A stretch of DNA of 64,000 nucleotides from JBLMZI01 sp050258755 (GCA_050258755.1 JBLMZI010000004.1:248001-312000); one strand, 5' to 3'. Positions 25,798 to 35,369 are shown, numbered from the stretch's first letter. Numbers and translations are program-made. Notes: generated by a model from the letters alone, not told the origin.

Positions 25798-28700
25798 CTA
25801 CTGTTCGAGGACGTTGACCGACTGAATCATGTAGTAGTTGATGAAGTCGTTATTGCCGCCGACCTTGATCCGGTAAAAGACCGGGCCGCGGTTGAACTGC
25901 CGTTCACTCACCCACTGCATAAAGTCCTCCACCTGGGCATTGGTCAGGCCGGTGTACTGCTTGGTCTTCCCGTCGTTATAGATCACGTTCAGGGTAAGCG
26001 ATGACTGGTTGAACAAACCTTCGACATAGTCCACATGAACCTGGCTCTTGTATTCCTTCGTGGTCTCGTCCAGCACTTTCATGCAGTACACCACCGCGAA
26101 GCTCTTGTTCGCCAGTTTTTCGGTCAGAGCCGCCTCCGGGATCGCCCGCAGTTCGGCCGCGCTCATTCCTTTGAAAGTGATGTTGATCCAGTTGGCTTCG
26201 ACGTCATCCAGGAGCGGTGTGCCCGAAACGGTCGTCGTTCCCGTAGCATTGTCGTAGACGCCGCCGTAGACGGTCTGCCAGACATTGTCCTTGTAGGTCA
26301 GGCAGTCCTCGCCCAGCTTGATGAAGTAGTACATCTCGGCGTCTTTCGGGCTCAGTTCCACCGGGTACACCTTGCGCACCTTGCGCCAGTTCGCGCCGTC
26401 GAAGGTCTGCTGCTTGGCCGCGAACAGGGCTTTTTCGGTCAGTTCGTTGCCGAAGCCGTTGTTGCTGCGGCTCAGGGTGACTGTGATGCCATTGAGGCTC
26501 GGGGTGATGTATGGATTGACCGATGCGAACCAGACGGCGACGTCAAACGTGAATACCTGGCGGCCGTCCTCGTAGAGGCCTGCGAAGTCCCGCTCGGTCA
26601 GCTTGTTGACCTGATCGATGGTCATGCCATATTTGTCAAAGTCGAGTTTCTCTGGTGCCGAACCGGAGCAGACTTCGGTCCAGTCGCCATCTTTGTAGCT
26701 GAGCCATGAGTTTTTGCCGTCGAAGGAGAAGAGGTAACGTTCGGGACGCTTGGTGGTGGTTACGGTTGCCGCCGTCTGACTACTCATTGTACCTGTGGGC
26801 TGGGCTGCGCCGATCATGGCGACCCCGGTCCCGGTCACGTAGTTGGCGGAATTGCATTGGACATAGGCAATCGTTTTGCCGCTTTGATCGACATCAAAAA
26901 GGATATCGGTCTCTAATGACGGCACCTTGGCGTCTTCGGGCCGAACATCCGATCTTTCATCGGTTTCGGGATCGTAGATGAAATCGTTGTAGTCAGCATC
27001 CTGCGCCACGATCCGGTTATCATCCGTAATCCTAACGATCGCTGAGGCTGTCAGACCGAGCCGGCGCAGACCCTTGGCGTAGGCTTCATAGACGTAATAG
27101 TTTCCGTCAGCCTGTTTCAAAAAGATCATCGAGCCGTCCGAATTGGCCCAAAGACCTGTGATGCTTCCTGACACGGTGGACATGACGCTGAACCGCCAAC
27201 CAGCCGGGGTCAGGGCCACTTTACTTAATACGTTCGTATTCGAAAAATACATCTGTTCCGTATTGCCGGCCAGATCAAAACAGGTCACATTCCCGGTGTA
27301 TACGGTTTGGCTGACTGTCGGTTTTTTACTGCTGCCAAAGATATTTAATGTTGTATCGGCGGATTTGTAATAGCTGAGTTTGCCGTCCTTATTGATTTCG
27401 TACATCGTGACACCGGATGCAATTGTGATAACCGTTGTTTTCAAAGGATCGCCGGTATAGGTAGCCAGGTAAAGATTGTTGGCACTGTCACGGAATGCGA
27501 TCTTCGTGCCGTCATAGTTGACCTTGAAGTCAACCGGCTTCGTGTCGGAAAGCTTAATTTTGTTGCCGGTCTTGAGGTCGAGGACGCAAAGCTTGTCTAT
27601 ATCTAGAGTTCCACTGTCTTTATAAACGAGTCTGCTTCCGTCACCGGAAAGAGCGAACTTGGTGGGAACAGCATCTTCCAGATACGTCCGACTGCTCTGC
27701 AGGGAAACCGAATCTGCCGTGCTTGCATCCACATAAGTGGAATCAATAAAGATCCGTGTAATCTTTCCATTCGGCAACGCAGGAGAATCGTTGTAATCAC
27801 CTGCTGAGACCGAAACGCTCAGATCGTTCAGCTGCGGAGTCAGCTTTTGGTCGGTTGTCGCCGTCAGAGTCTGTTTCACCAGCAATTTGGTGTTGATCAG
27901 GCTGGTACCCGCTTCCAGACCCGGAATGGTCTGTCCATTGGCACAGTCTCGGAACGCTCCCGGAACGCTATTAACACTTAGAGCCGCTTGAATTGAAACG
28001 GACGTTCCAGGTGCACCGCTGCTGGTCCAACGAATCATCGAAGTCTGGACGCTTTGAATGTCTGAGAGATCGTATTCCGAAATACGCGTTCCAGACGGTT
28101 TATATTGGGGTGTGCTGTAAGGGCTGGCAGCCGGCGTGAAGTTGCAGGAATGGCGGGCAACACCTTTTGAAATACGAAGTTCATCAATGTATCCATAGAA
28201 AAAGTTACGAACTGAGCCGTTATATATATCACTTCCAATGGAAAGCACGCCTGACAGATTATTCATCGCAGCCGAGCTGGTGGTTGATGCAAGCGGCTGA
28301 CCATCCCGGTAAATGGTCCAGGTGTTACCATTTCGTACCACAGCAACGTGATACCAGCGATTTGGCTCCCAGGCGGTGCAAGATCCCTCGGCAACGGTGA
28401 CCATGTTCGTACCGCCAATATATTCTGTAAACCAAAGACCCAGATGAGCTGCCGTTCGGAAGTCAATTGAAAAGGCCCATTGATTGGAATCTGACACAGT
28501 CCCGGTCTGTCCCACCAGAGACACAATTCGGTCGCTAGGCAAGGTCGGGAAATAGACATAGCCGTCAATGGCGAAATCGTTGGTACCAAAGTAGTAATGA
28601 TCGGAATCCGGGAGGGTTAAAAAGTCGGTTGTTCCATTGAAGCTAGCCGAAGCGGAGCCAAGCATTTTCGTGCCCGTTTTCGTTACGGTGCTTCCAACCC

Positions 28701-30894
28701 GTGTCATCAGGACATGGCTGCCACTTTCACAGGTAAATGCATTCCCATTGTCTGCCCCGTCCATATGCAGTAAAAGCTCTGTGTATGCATCTGGTGTGTA
28801 CGGCGTGCTGCTGGGCGTAAAATTGCTCGTCCACCGTGCGATTCCTTTGGAAACGCGGAATTCATCAATATTGCCGCAGAAGTTAAACGAGCTGCCGGTT
28901 AGACCCATTTGCAACGGTGCATTTATATTGCTCAACGTCGTCGAAACCGTCCTGCTGTTATGTAAAACACCATCGACGTAAATCGAGAATACATTTCCGC
29001 TGCGAACCACGGCAAGATGATGCCACGCATTTGCCGAAACAGCGCTTGCACCATTGACAACATCAACATTTGTGGTGCCTGTCGCAATAAATCTCAATTG
29101 ATTGCCCGGATAATACCAGAGCATCATTTCATCGGACCCGGATTGTTGGGCAAATATCGTGGTAAAATTATTGTCCGACGATGTAAGACTATCAAAAAAC
29201 GCCCAACAGTCGATCGTGAAATCCCCTGCTCCAAAATTTAAATTTTCGCTTTGAGAAACCGCCAAGGAATCGCCATAATCTATGCGTGCGCTGGCAGTTC
29301 CAAACTTCTTTCTTGCTGTAGACGTAGTGGCGCTGCCACTCGCTGTTTTAGGAAGCGAAGGAACGTCATCTGTGATTACCGTTCCATTATTCGCTCCGTC
29401 CATATGAGCAAGCATCGTGGTAGATTCGTCGACTGTATAGGGTTCATTCGGCGGTGTGAAAACCGGACTCCAACGGGCAATCCCTTTGGATATGCGGAGT
29501 TCATCCAGATTACCTTTGTAAGGCTGAAAATTATCCGCAGTCCGAAGACCAATTTGCAGCGATGAAGCGACCGTATTTAATGAGTAGCTGCCGATCGATG
29601 TCGAAGCTTGCGCCACGCCATCAATATAAACCTTTAGATTTGCTCCAGCTCGAACAACTGCGACATGGTGCCAGGTTCCCGCTGTAATCAAGTTAGGCGT
29701 ACTGATTTGGGAAGACCCAGTACCGTTATAGAAAACGGAAGTTGTTATAGCACCAGAGGCGTACTGTATTTGAATCTCTGCAGAATCTTGCGAAGTTCCT
29801 GCTCCCTTAGACACCAACATATACGGTCCCGCGCTCGACGGATTCATCCAAAAATCTATGGTAAAGTCGCCGCTACCAAAATTCCAATCCGGCGAGTCCG
29901 CAAGAGTCAAGTAGTCGCCGGCTCCATCAAAATATGCCGAAGCCGTACCGAATTGTCTTACACCCGTTACAGTTTTCACATTCCCGGAAACCGTGACTGG
30001 TTTCCCCTGCTCATCGCTGAATACTGTCCCATTGTCAGCCCCATCCATGTGCATCAACAACTTTGTGTATGAATCCGACTGGGCAACGCCTGCAACCGCA
30101 AGCTCCAAATCCCCGGTTGAAGTAGGGGTTGTATTCTCGCGTATCCCGCTTTGAAAATCCGTTTGGGTCGTTTCCGTTTGACTGAACGACGTTTTTGATT
30201 CCGACATCAGCACGGTCGGCGTGGTGTCATACGCCCCGTTGCTGGTCGGGATGAATTGAAGAGACCCGTTGGCCATGGTTTGGGTCTTGCTGTTTTTTAA
30301 CCGAGACAGATTAACCGCAAACGTGGTCGTGGTATTCGAAGTGATCTCATCAAAATACCAGGTGGAAATGTCATTGGTTTTCACTCTGAGGCCAAATCCC
30401 TGCGTGATCTTCGGATTGGTATTGGTCAGATCCAGTTTTACCTGATTCCACTTGCCGCTGACAAGGTCTTTGCCGACCTGATAAATGCCGTCGTTGTTGG
30501 CATCACCCAGAATGGTTGCTTCGTAGGTAAAGAACTGTATCGTTTTTGCGCCCGCCGCCGGTTTTACCCAGACGCTGACCTGGCTGTAATCAGAAATGGC
30601 AAACAGGCCTGAGGACGCCAGATCGTACTCCGCATCAAGAGCGCCGTATACGTCACCAACGGTGGTCTTTACCGCATATTTCCCTTTCGTTTTATCCTGC
30701 ACCAGCGCCGCGCTGCCGTTCTTCGGTGCAAGCTGCGTGTTGAGATTCACCGCGTCCGCGATCGTTTCCATGCGGGATTCGATCGGCAGGTTCTGCGTTA
30801 CGTCCGCGCCGATGGTGGTTCCCAACGCCGGAACCGGCATCGCCGCTAATATGAGCAACAGTGACAAAAGAATACTGACTGATTTTCTAGTCAT
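25798..30894 (-). CDS. Large secreted protein with three LamG domains and a propeller-like region
   Basis: About 1,698 residues. An N-terminal signal peptide (SVSILLSLLLILAAMPVPAL) is followed by a ~250-residue beta-rich domain (VSVWVKPAAGAKTIQFFTYEA). Three LamG/concanavalin-A-like domains lie at about 275-490, 490-700 and 700-925. Each begins (L/M)L(M/L/A)HMDGA(D/N)NG, has the (W/Y)NFGSGDFTIDFW-type strand and (T/N)xWHHVAVVR, and ends LDELRISKGIARW. Such domains bind glycans or proteins. About 1080-1340 reads like WD/TolB-type propeller blades (SGDGSRLVYKDSG, NYDGTKIAFRDS). The last ~300 residues are unrecognised. ATG at 30894 sits 11 nt from a GGGGGG box; the in-frame TTG at 30903 is too close to it. 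It is the first gene of the four-gene surface operon. I see no LPXTG or SLH anchor. Confidence 0.85.
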   Translation of the reverse strand: MTRKSVSILLSLLLILAAMPVPALGTTIGADVTQNLPIESRMETIADAVNLNTQLAPKNGSAALVQDKTKGKYAVKTTVGDVYGALDAEYDLASSGLFAISDYSQVSVWVKPAAGAKTIQFFTYEATILGDANNDGIYQVGKDLVSGKWNQVKLDLTNTNPKITQGFGLRVKTNDISTWYFDEITSNTTTTFAVNLSRLKNSKTQTMANGSLQFIPTSNGAYDTTPTVLMSESKTSFSQTETTQTDFQSGIRENTTPTSTGDLELAVAGVAQSDSYTKLLMHMDGADNGTVFSDEQGKPVTVSGNVKTVTGVRQFGTASAYFDGAGDYLTLADSPDWNFGSGDFTIDFWMNPSSAGPYMLVSKGAGTSQDSAEIQIQYASGAITTSVFYNGTGSSQISTPNLITAGTWHHVAVVRAGANLKVYIDGVAQASTSIGSYSLNTVASSLQIGLRTADNFQPYKGNLDELRISKGIARWSPVFTPPNEPYTVDESTTMLAHMDGANNGTVITDDVPSLPKTASGSATTSTARKKFGTASARIDYGDSLAVSQSENLNFGAGDFTIDCWAFFDSLTSSDNNFTTIFAQQSGSDEMMLWYYPGNQLRFIATGTTNVDVVNGASAVSANAWHHLAVVRSGNVFSIYVDGVLHNSRTVSTTLSNINAPLQMGLTGSSFNFCGNIDEFRVSKGIARWTSNFTPSSTPYTPDAYTELLLHMDGADNGNAFTCESGSHVLMTRVGSTVTKTGTKMLGSASASFNGTTDFLTLPDSDHYYFGTNDFAIDGYVYFPTLPSDRIVSLVGQTGTVSDSNQWAFSIDFRTAAHLGLWFTEYIGGTNMVTVAEGSCTAWEPNRWYHVAVVRNGNTWTIYRDGQPLASTTSSAAMNNLSGVLSIGSDIYNGSVRNFFYGYIDELRISKGVARHSCNFTPAASPYSTPQYKPSGTRISEYDLSDIQSVQTSMIRWTSSGAPGTSVSIQAALSVNSVPGAFRDCANGQTIPGLEAGTSLINTKLLVKQTLTATTDQKLTPQLNDLSVSVSAGDYNDSPALPNGKITRIFIDSTYVDASTADSVSLQSSRTYLEDAVPTKFALSGDGSRLVYKDSGTLDIDKLCVLDLKTGNKIKLSDTKPVDFKVNYDGTKIAFRDSANNLYLATYTGDPLKTTVITIASGVTMYEINKDGKLSYYKSADTTLNIFGSSKKPTVSQTVYTGNVTCFDLAGNTEQMYFSNTNVLSKVALTPAGWRFSVMSTVSGSITGLWANSDGSMIFLKQADGNYYVYEAYAKGLRRLGLTASAIVRITDDNRIVAQDADYNDFIYDPETDERSDVRPEDAKVPSLETDILFDVDQSGKTIAYVQCNSANYVTGTGVAMIGAAQPTGTMSSQTAATVTTTKRPERYLFSFDGKNSWLSYKDGDWTEVCSGSAPEKLDFDKYGMTIDQVNKLTERDFAGLYEDGRQVFTFDVAVWFASVNPYITPSLNGITVTLSRSNNGFGNELTEKALFAAKQQTFDGANWRKVRKVYPVELSPKDAEMYYFIKLGEDCLTYKDNVWQTVYGGVYDNATGTTTVSGTPLLDDVEANWINITFKGMSAAELRAIPEAALTEKLANKSFAVVYCMKVLDETTKEYKSQVHVDYVEGLFNQSSLTLNVIYNDGKTKQYTGLTNAQVEDFMQWVSERQFNRGPVFYRIKVGGNNDFINYYMIQSVNVLEQ

Positions 30895-31757
30895 GCTTTT
30901 CAATTCCCCCCAAAGGTAAATTCTTTTCCGAACGATATATAAACGACACCCAAGAATCGTTTACAGGGTTTCGGTATCAAATTTACCACTGACAAGGAAC
31001 AATCAAAATCATTGTTTTTCGTCATTATTCTCATCGATTGTTCGCGATTTCTACACCGTTCGACCCACAAAGGAATAACTGGCAGACCTGAGCAAGAAAG
31101 GCTTTTCATAGAGGAATCCCGGCTGGCTCAGGCCTCGAATACATACCGGACCATTCGGTCCTATATACTGTTTCTGCTTTCTTTTCTTTTTTTCGTTATT
31201 TATGTCTTTTGCTAGTCACCGCAATTTTTCTTATACCGATCAAGCATCCTCAAACCACCCGGACCAAACCCGCAAACAAGAGAACCGTTCCTGTTTGGAA
31301 TGGATTGCACCCCAATTTGTTTTTGTTCGTTTCTCTTTAATTCGTCTTTTATGGTCATTGCCTGGGGTCAAAAATATTATTCTCCGCCTTGATTCTCTCA
31401 ATGACGCGCCAGGTAAACTGGCGTGGGGAAGGCGGTTCCCTTATCAGGCCGTTGCCGACGAACCGTCATAACATCCGGTGAAGTCTTTGGGGAAATTGCG
31501 GGTTCCGCAATCCCAAAGCAAGCCGCGATGTTATAGGCAAGGAGGCGTTGGCCTGATAAGGGGACCGCCTTCCCCGCGCCCGTCTCGCAGGCCATCTCCT
31601 CTTTCACCAGGAACCACTATACCTTTCGCCACCAAAACCCGATATAAGACTATATGAATCATCTTTACCACTCGCCGCACGCCAGTCGCAGAAATCAACC
31701 CGGCAATTCGTCACACCCGCTAAAGATGCCAGGGATGGAAAGAAGGAGGTTATGGTC
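30895..31757. other. 863-bp gene-free region upstream of the surface operon and a PhaC-like gene
   Basis: It is divergent between the LamG operon (minus) and the PhaC-like gene (plus), AT-rich in its left half. It holds the palindromic repeat at 31420-31580, several small hairpins (for example GGACCGAATGGTCC on the minus strand near 31150) and a TATATA that could be the -10 of the LamG operon near 30940. Short open frames here lack codon bias and recognisable motifs. No known riboswitch is visible to me. Confidence 0.6.
31420..31580. repeat. 161-bp palindromic intergenic repeat element
   Basis: Arms of 31 bp at 31420-31450 and 31550-31580 are complementary at 29 positions, and both mismatches become G-U pairs in RNA. 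The arms begin GGCG(T/C)GGGGAAGGCGG and end CTTATCAGGCC. The inner sequence also pairs imperfectly. The left half recurs at 14594-14633. The inner segment CCGCAATCCC(A/G)AAGCAAGCC recurs at 40723-40744 within another hairpin. There is no coding capacity. Confidence 0.75.
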
Positions 31758-33278
31758 ATGATTCCAGAAATGATGAACATCTTTTTCAACAAGATCGCGA
31801 TCGTCCATTCGTTTTACAGCGCGGTTTTCCGCTACATGAACGAATTCATCGATCCTTATCTCATCGCGTCAGAGGCGTTCACCGCCCTCGAAAGCGATAA
31901 GCTCCAAAAAACCGATCCAATGCAGAACCTGTTTGACTACATGGAGTTTATGCGCTTCAATGTTCAGATCGCCGAAAAAGGGGCCACCGGAACCCAGAAG
32001 GAAATGGAAAAACTGATGCTCCAGGAAGGACAGCGCTATGCCCGCGCTTTTAGCAATACGTTGGCCATGATCCCCGATGAGGAGGATCTGGTGCAGTATT
32101 ATGACAAACTGGCCCGGCTGATGGACGTGCTGGCCCGGCAGAATCAAAAGACGATTCTGGCGGTTAAACAGGATTTCGGCTTCCACTTTGAGCGCCCGGG
32201 CTACGTGCTTGCCGCCGAAACACCGCGCTTTTGCCTGTATCAGGTGCTTCCGAGCAAGCCCGGCGTCGAGCTTGACCCGAACGGCAAACCGGTGCTGATC
32301 TTCCACCCGTTCGTGCTGGGCCCGAACATTCTGGCGTTCCTGGTGGATGAAGGCAAGAGCTATGTCCATGCCTTCGCCAATCAAGGCATACCCACCTATA
32401 TCCGCATTCTGAAGGACATCACGGTCACCGACGCCGTGCAGACCATGACACCGGAGGACGATGCCCTGGATACCCAATATTTCTGCCAGGAACTGATCGA
32501 ACGCCACGGGCAGAAGGTCACCCTGAACGGTTTCTGTCAGGGCGGCTTTATGGCCGTGCTGGATATCCTGAGCGGGGCTCTGGACGGGCTGGTCGATTCC
32601 CTGATTACCTGTGTCGCGCCGATGGACGGGACCCGCAGCCTGGCCCTGGTTGAATACCTGGAGCATCTGCCGACCCGGTTCCGCGATCTGTCCTATGCTT
32701 ACAAACGCATGTCAAATGGCAACTATGTGGTAGACGGCAAAGTCATGTCCTGGGTATACAAGCTGAAGAGTATGGAAAAGGAATTCCCGCTGGTCGCCCT
32801 GTTCCGGGATATGGAGAGCACGGACGAAACCGCGATGAACAAAACCGCGGCCGCGCTCAATCACTGGATCATCTACGACCGCAACGATCTGCCGGTCAAG
32901 ATCACCCAGCTGTCCTTTGACAGCTATACCCAACCGGTGACGCCCGCGGGCGAGCTGCCGGTGATCATGTTCGGCAAACGCCTGAATTTCCACGACTTTG
33001 ACGGGAAAGGGATCGACTGGCTGCTCTGCTATGCTGAAAAGGACGATCTGGTGGACGCGCCGGCCGCGCTGACCCCGTTGGATTTCATTAAGTCCGGGAT
33101 TCAGGTGACCGTGTTCCCGAAAGGCCACGGTTCGATCGCAACCTCCTGGTCGGACGAAAACAGCCAGTGTGCCCTGCACAAGCCGTTCCAGCACAAGGGC
33201 AAAACCTATGACGGCCCGGTCTTCTGGCATCAGAAGCGGAACCGGCCGTACTACATGAAAAAAGCGTCAGCCCAGTAA
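31758..33278 (+). CDS. PhaC-like alpha/beta-hydrolase (PHA synthase family)
   Basis: About 506 residues. The nucleophile elbow is GFCQGG with Cys at about 260, the synthase-type form of the lipase box. AEKDDLVDAPAAL supplies the likely Asp and FPKGHGS the His. The N-terminal 170 residues form a helical extension (AVFRYMNEFIDPYLIASEAF), unlike compact class III/IV synthases. It may polymerise hydroxyacyl-CoA, possibly with other chain lengths than the phaEC pair, or act on acyl-CoA or polymer. ATG at 31752 lies within 2 nt of AAGGAGG. The ATG at 31758 (MIPEMMNIFF) has an 8-nt spacer and is chosen. It ends at a terminator shared with nothing else and is convergent with phaC. Confidence 0.75.
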   Translation: MIPEMMNIFFNKIAIVHSFYSAVFRYMNEFIDPYLIASEAFTALESDKLQKTDPMQNLFDYMEFMRFNVQIAEKGATGTQKEMEKLMLQEGQRYARAFSNTLAMIPDEEDLVQYYDKLARLMDVLARQNQKTILAVKQDFGFHFERPGYVLAAETPRFCLYQVLPSKPGVELDPNGKPVLIFHPFVLGPNILAFLVDEGKSYVHAFANQGIPTYIRILKDITVTDAVQTMTPEDDALDTQYFCQELIERHGQKVTLNGFCQGGFMAVLDILSGALDGLVDSLITCVAPMDGTRSLALVEYLEHLPTRFRDLSYAYKRMSNGNYVVDGKVMSWVYKLKSMEKEFPLVALFRDMESTDETAMNKTAAALNHWIIYDRNDLPVKITQLSFDSYTQPVTPAGELPVIMFGKRLNFHDFDGKGIDWLLCYAEKDDLVDAPAALTPLDFIKSGIQVTVFPKGHGSIATSWSDENSQCALHKPFQHKGKTYDGPVFWHQKRNRPYYMKKASAQ

Positions 33279-33302
33279 ACCGACCGGGCTGACGGAAAAG
33301 AC

Positions 33303-33338
33303 AATCCGGCGGGATGAGGATCATCCCGCCGGATTTTT
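33303..33338 (+). terminator. Terminator after the PhaC-like gene
   Basis: A perfect 15-bp stem AATCCGGCGGGATGA, GGA loop and its complement, followed by TTTTT. It lies 24 nt past the stop, between convergent PHA genes. Confidence 0.92.
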
Positions 33339-33360
33339 CGTTCTTGAATTTCGATTCCTG

Positions 33361-34677
33361 CTATGGTTTGCTGGATTTCCCGGGTGCGGCCGCTGCCCCG
33401 GTCTTGCCCCGGGGTTTCGGAGCCGGTTTCCCCAGCTTCCTCACCAGGGTTTCCATCGCATTTTCTGAAACCGTTGGTGAAACGGGCTGCTCGGGAACCT
33501 TTTTGGCCTGATTTTTCACCGTCTCAGTCTTCGGCTTCGCGGCTTTCGCGGCCGGTTTGGCCGCTGGTTTTACGGCGTTGTTCTTCGCCGCTTTGGTCAA
33601 TGGTTTGACCTGCTCCCCTGACCGCTTGGCCAGCCAGGCCGAGATCGCCGGGAAGACCTTCTGCTTGGCGGTGCTGCCAAAGACCAGCCCGCCATGGCCG
33701 ACCGGATACAGCTCAAACTGCTTGTCCGGATTCGGAAGTTTGTCCATCAGGGCGCCGGTCTGACCCGGCAGCACGATATGATCGGACTCCCCGGCCAACG
33801 CCAGTACGGGCGATTTGATCCGCGACAGATCCACCTTCTGCCCGCGCAGCTCGATTTCCCCTTTCATCAGCTTGTTGCCGACGTAGAAATCCTTGACCAG
33901 CTGCCGGTATATCTCGCCCGGAAAATTGGTGTTCTCGTTCACCCAGCGATTGAGCATCCGCCAGTTGGTCACCTCGTTGCCCTCATCAATCATGCGCCAT
34001 AACCGGGTATAGGTGGAGATGAAATTGTTCACCGGGTTCAGGTATTTTACATTGAAGTCGATGTATTCCTTGGGAATCAGCTCATAGGTGTTCACAATGT
34101 TGTCGATCCCGAAATTCGGGGATTTAAGCCAGGTCGACGAGACCCCGGCTTTGGTATAGTCAAACGGTGAGGCCAGAAACACCAGGTTGCGGATGGCCGG
34201 TTCGTCATACAGCGAAGCATACATGGCGGTCATGGACCCGCCCCAGCAGTAGCCCAGCATGCTGATTTCGTCAACCCCCGCGATTTCAGCGGTTTTCCGG
34301 GCCACCGCAGCGATATAGTCGTGCACCAGATCGGCCAGGGTCAGATTCCGGTCTTCCCATTGAAATTCGCCCCAGTCCAGCATAAAGACGTCAAAGCCGT
34401 CCTGCACCAGATGTTCCACCAGGCTCATGCCGGGAAACAGGTCCAGAATGAAGCCTTTGTTAATCAAAGCATACACCAGCAGAACCGGGGTCCGGTGCTT
34501 CACTTCGCCCTGCGGCAGGTAGTGGAACAGGCTTGATTTATTCTTGGTCCAGACCACTTCCTTCGGGGTCTGCCCGATGGGCGGATCGGACGCCATCAGC
34601 GTGTCGAACCATTTGTTGGTGGTCTTTATGTAGCGTTCCATGGTGTCGGCATAGCGGTCACTCATTGGCCAAAACAT
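33361..34677 (-). CDS. phaC: PHA synthase catalytic subunit (class III/IV type) with Lys/Ala-rich tail
   Basis: 438 residues. It polymerises (R)-3-hydroxyacyl-CoA into polyhydroxyalkanoate at the granule surface. The triad is visible: Cys134 in GYCWGG, Asp289 in GESDHIV, His318 in PVGHGG. PVLLVYALINKGFILDLFPG and DVFMLDWGEF are synthase hallmarks. The enzyme core ends near residue 345; a tail of ~90 residues follows, rich in Lys, Ala and Pro (AAKPAAKAAKP) like those of PhaF, PhaM or histone H1. It starts at ATG 34677 behind GGGGGAG, 35 bp after phaE, so the two form an operon. The tail is unusual for a synthase. Confidence 0.92.
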   Translation of the reverse strand: MFWPMSDRYADTMERYIKTTNKWFDTLMASDPPIGQTPKEVVWTKNKSSLFHYLPQGEVKHRTPVLLVYALINKGFILDLFPGMSLVEHLVQDGFDVFMLDWGEFQWEDRNLTLADLVHDYIAAVARKTAEIAGVDEISMLGYCWGGSMTAMYASLYDEPAIRNLVFLASPFDYTKAGVSSTWLKSPNFGIDNIVNTYELIPKEYIDFNVKYLNPVNNFISTYTRLWRMIDEGNEVTNWRMLNRWVNENTNFPGEIYRQLVKDFYVGNKLMKGEIELRGQKVDLSRIKSPVLALAGESDHIVLPGQTGALMDKLPNPDKQFELYPVGHGGLVFGSTAKQKVFPAISAWLAKRSGEQVKPLTKAAKNNAVKPAAKPAAKAAKPKTETVKNQAKKVPEQPVSPTVSENAMETLVRKLGKPAPKPRGKTGAAAAPGKSSKP

Positions 34678-34712
34678 GCGATCTCCCCCTTGCGCCCGTA
34701 TTGCTCTATGCC

Positions 34713-35369
34713 CTATTTTGCGGCTTTTGCAGTCGTCTTTGCGGCTTTAGGGGCCGCCGGGGCGGCTTTACCAGCCTGGTTGGCCCTGACCTCTTCGCGC
34801 AGCGCGTCAACCTTATCCTCCAGCCGGACCATCATACCGGCTAACCGGGCGATGTCCTTGCGCGACGGCAGCTGAAAGGTCTCGTAAAAGGTATCCAGAT
34901 TCTTCTGGGAAAACCCCTGGGCCAGCATGTAGCGCTCGCGCAGCTTGTCAAACATCTCAACCATGGTCTGGGTAATGATCAGCTTTTTGAAGCTCTCCGC
35001 AATGTCCTTCTCGTGTTTGAAATAGAACTGCTTCCAGCGGTCAAACTGCTCGTCCGCGCTGGCCTTGGGATCATATTCGGTGGTCATAAACAGGTTCGTC
35101 ATCTCTTCCCAGGCCTGGGCGGTTTTCTGATAGGATTCGTTAAAAATCGCCAGAATCTCATTGGCGTTGGCGTGTTCAACCGGCTTCTCCATCCGCATGG
35201 CTTTCAGAAACGACTGAGTCATCTGTTCATTGAAGGCATAGGCTTCTTTGAATACGTCCGCCGTAAGGTCGATTTTCGGCGCTGCGCCCGGCTTCATCTC
35301 CGAAAATACCTTCGTGTTGGCTTCCATCATTTTCTTCCAATAATCCGCAAACTGTTCCATTTGATCCAT
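34713..35369 (-). CDS. phaE: PHA synthase accessory subunit (PhaE/PhaR family)
   Basis: 218 residues, directly upstream of phaC. Class III and IV PHA synthases need a partner subunit, PhaE or PhaR, encoded beside phaC. This protein is helical and Met/aromatic-rich (MEQFADYWKKMMEANTKVF). It has the conserved end motif FQLPSRKDIARLAGMMVRLEDKVDALREE, a coiled coil seen in both PhaE and PhaR. Its length is nearer PhaR (~200) than PhaE (~350), so the name is provisional. The last ~20 residues (AAPKAAKTTAKAAK) are a basic Lys/Ala tail like that on its phaC neighbour. The start is ATG at 35369 with GAGGAGG. A TATAAT on the minus strand at 35462-35457 may be its -10, without a good -35. Confidence 0.82.
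   Translation of the reverse strand: MDQMEQFADYWKKMMEANTKVFSEMKPGAAPKIDLTADVFKEAYAFNEQMTQSFLKAMRMEKPVEHANANEILAIFNESYQKTAQAWEEMTNLFMTTEYDPKASADEQFDRWKQFYFKHEKDIAESFKKLIITQTMVEMFDKLRERYMLAQGFSQKNLDTFYETFQLPSRKDIARLAGMMVRLEDKVDALREEVRANQAGKAAPAAPKAAKTTAKAAK

Noticed and set aside
31012..31471. Short plus-strand frames in the AT-rich gap before the PhaC-like gene
   Set aside because: No ribosome sites in the right place, biased hydrophobic composition from AT-rich DNA, and the last one runs into the palindromic repeat.
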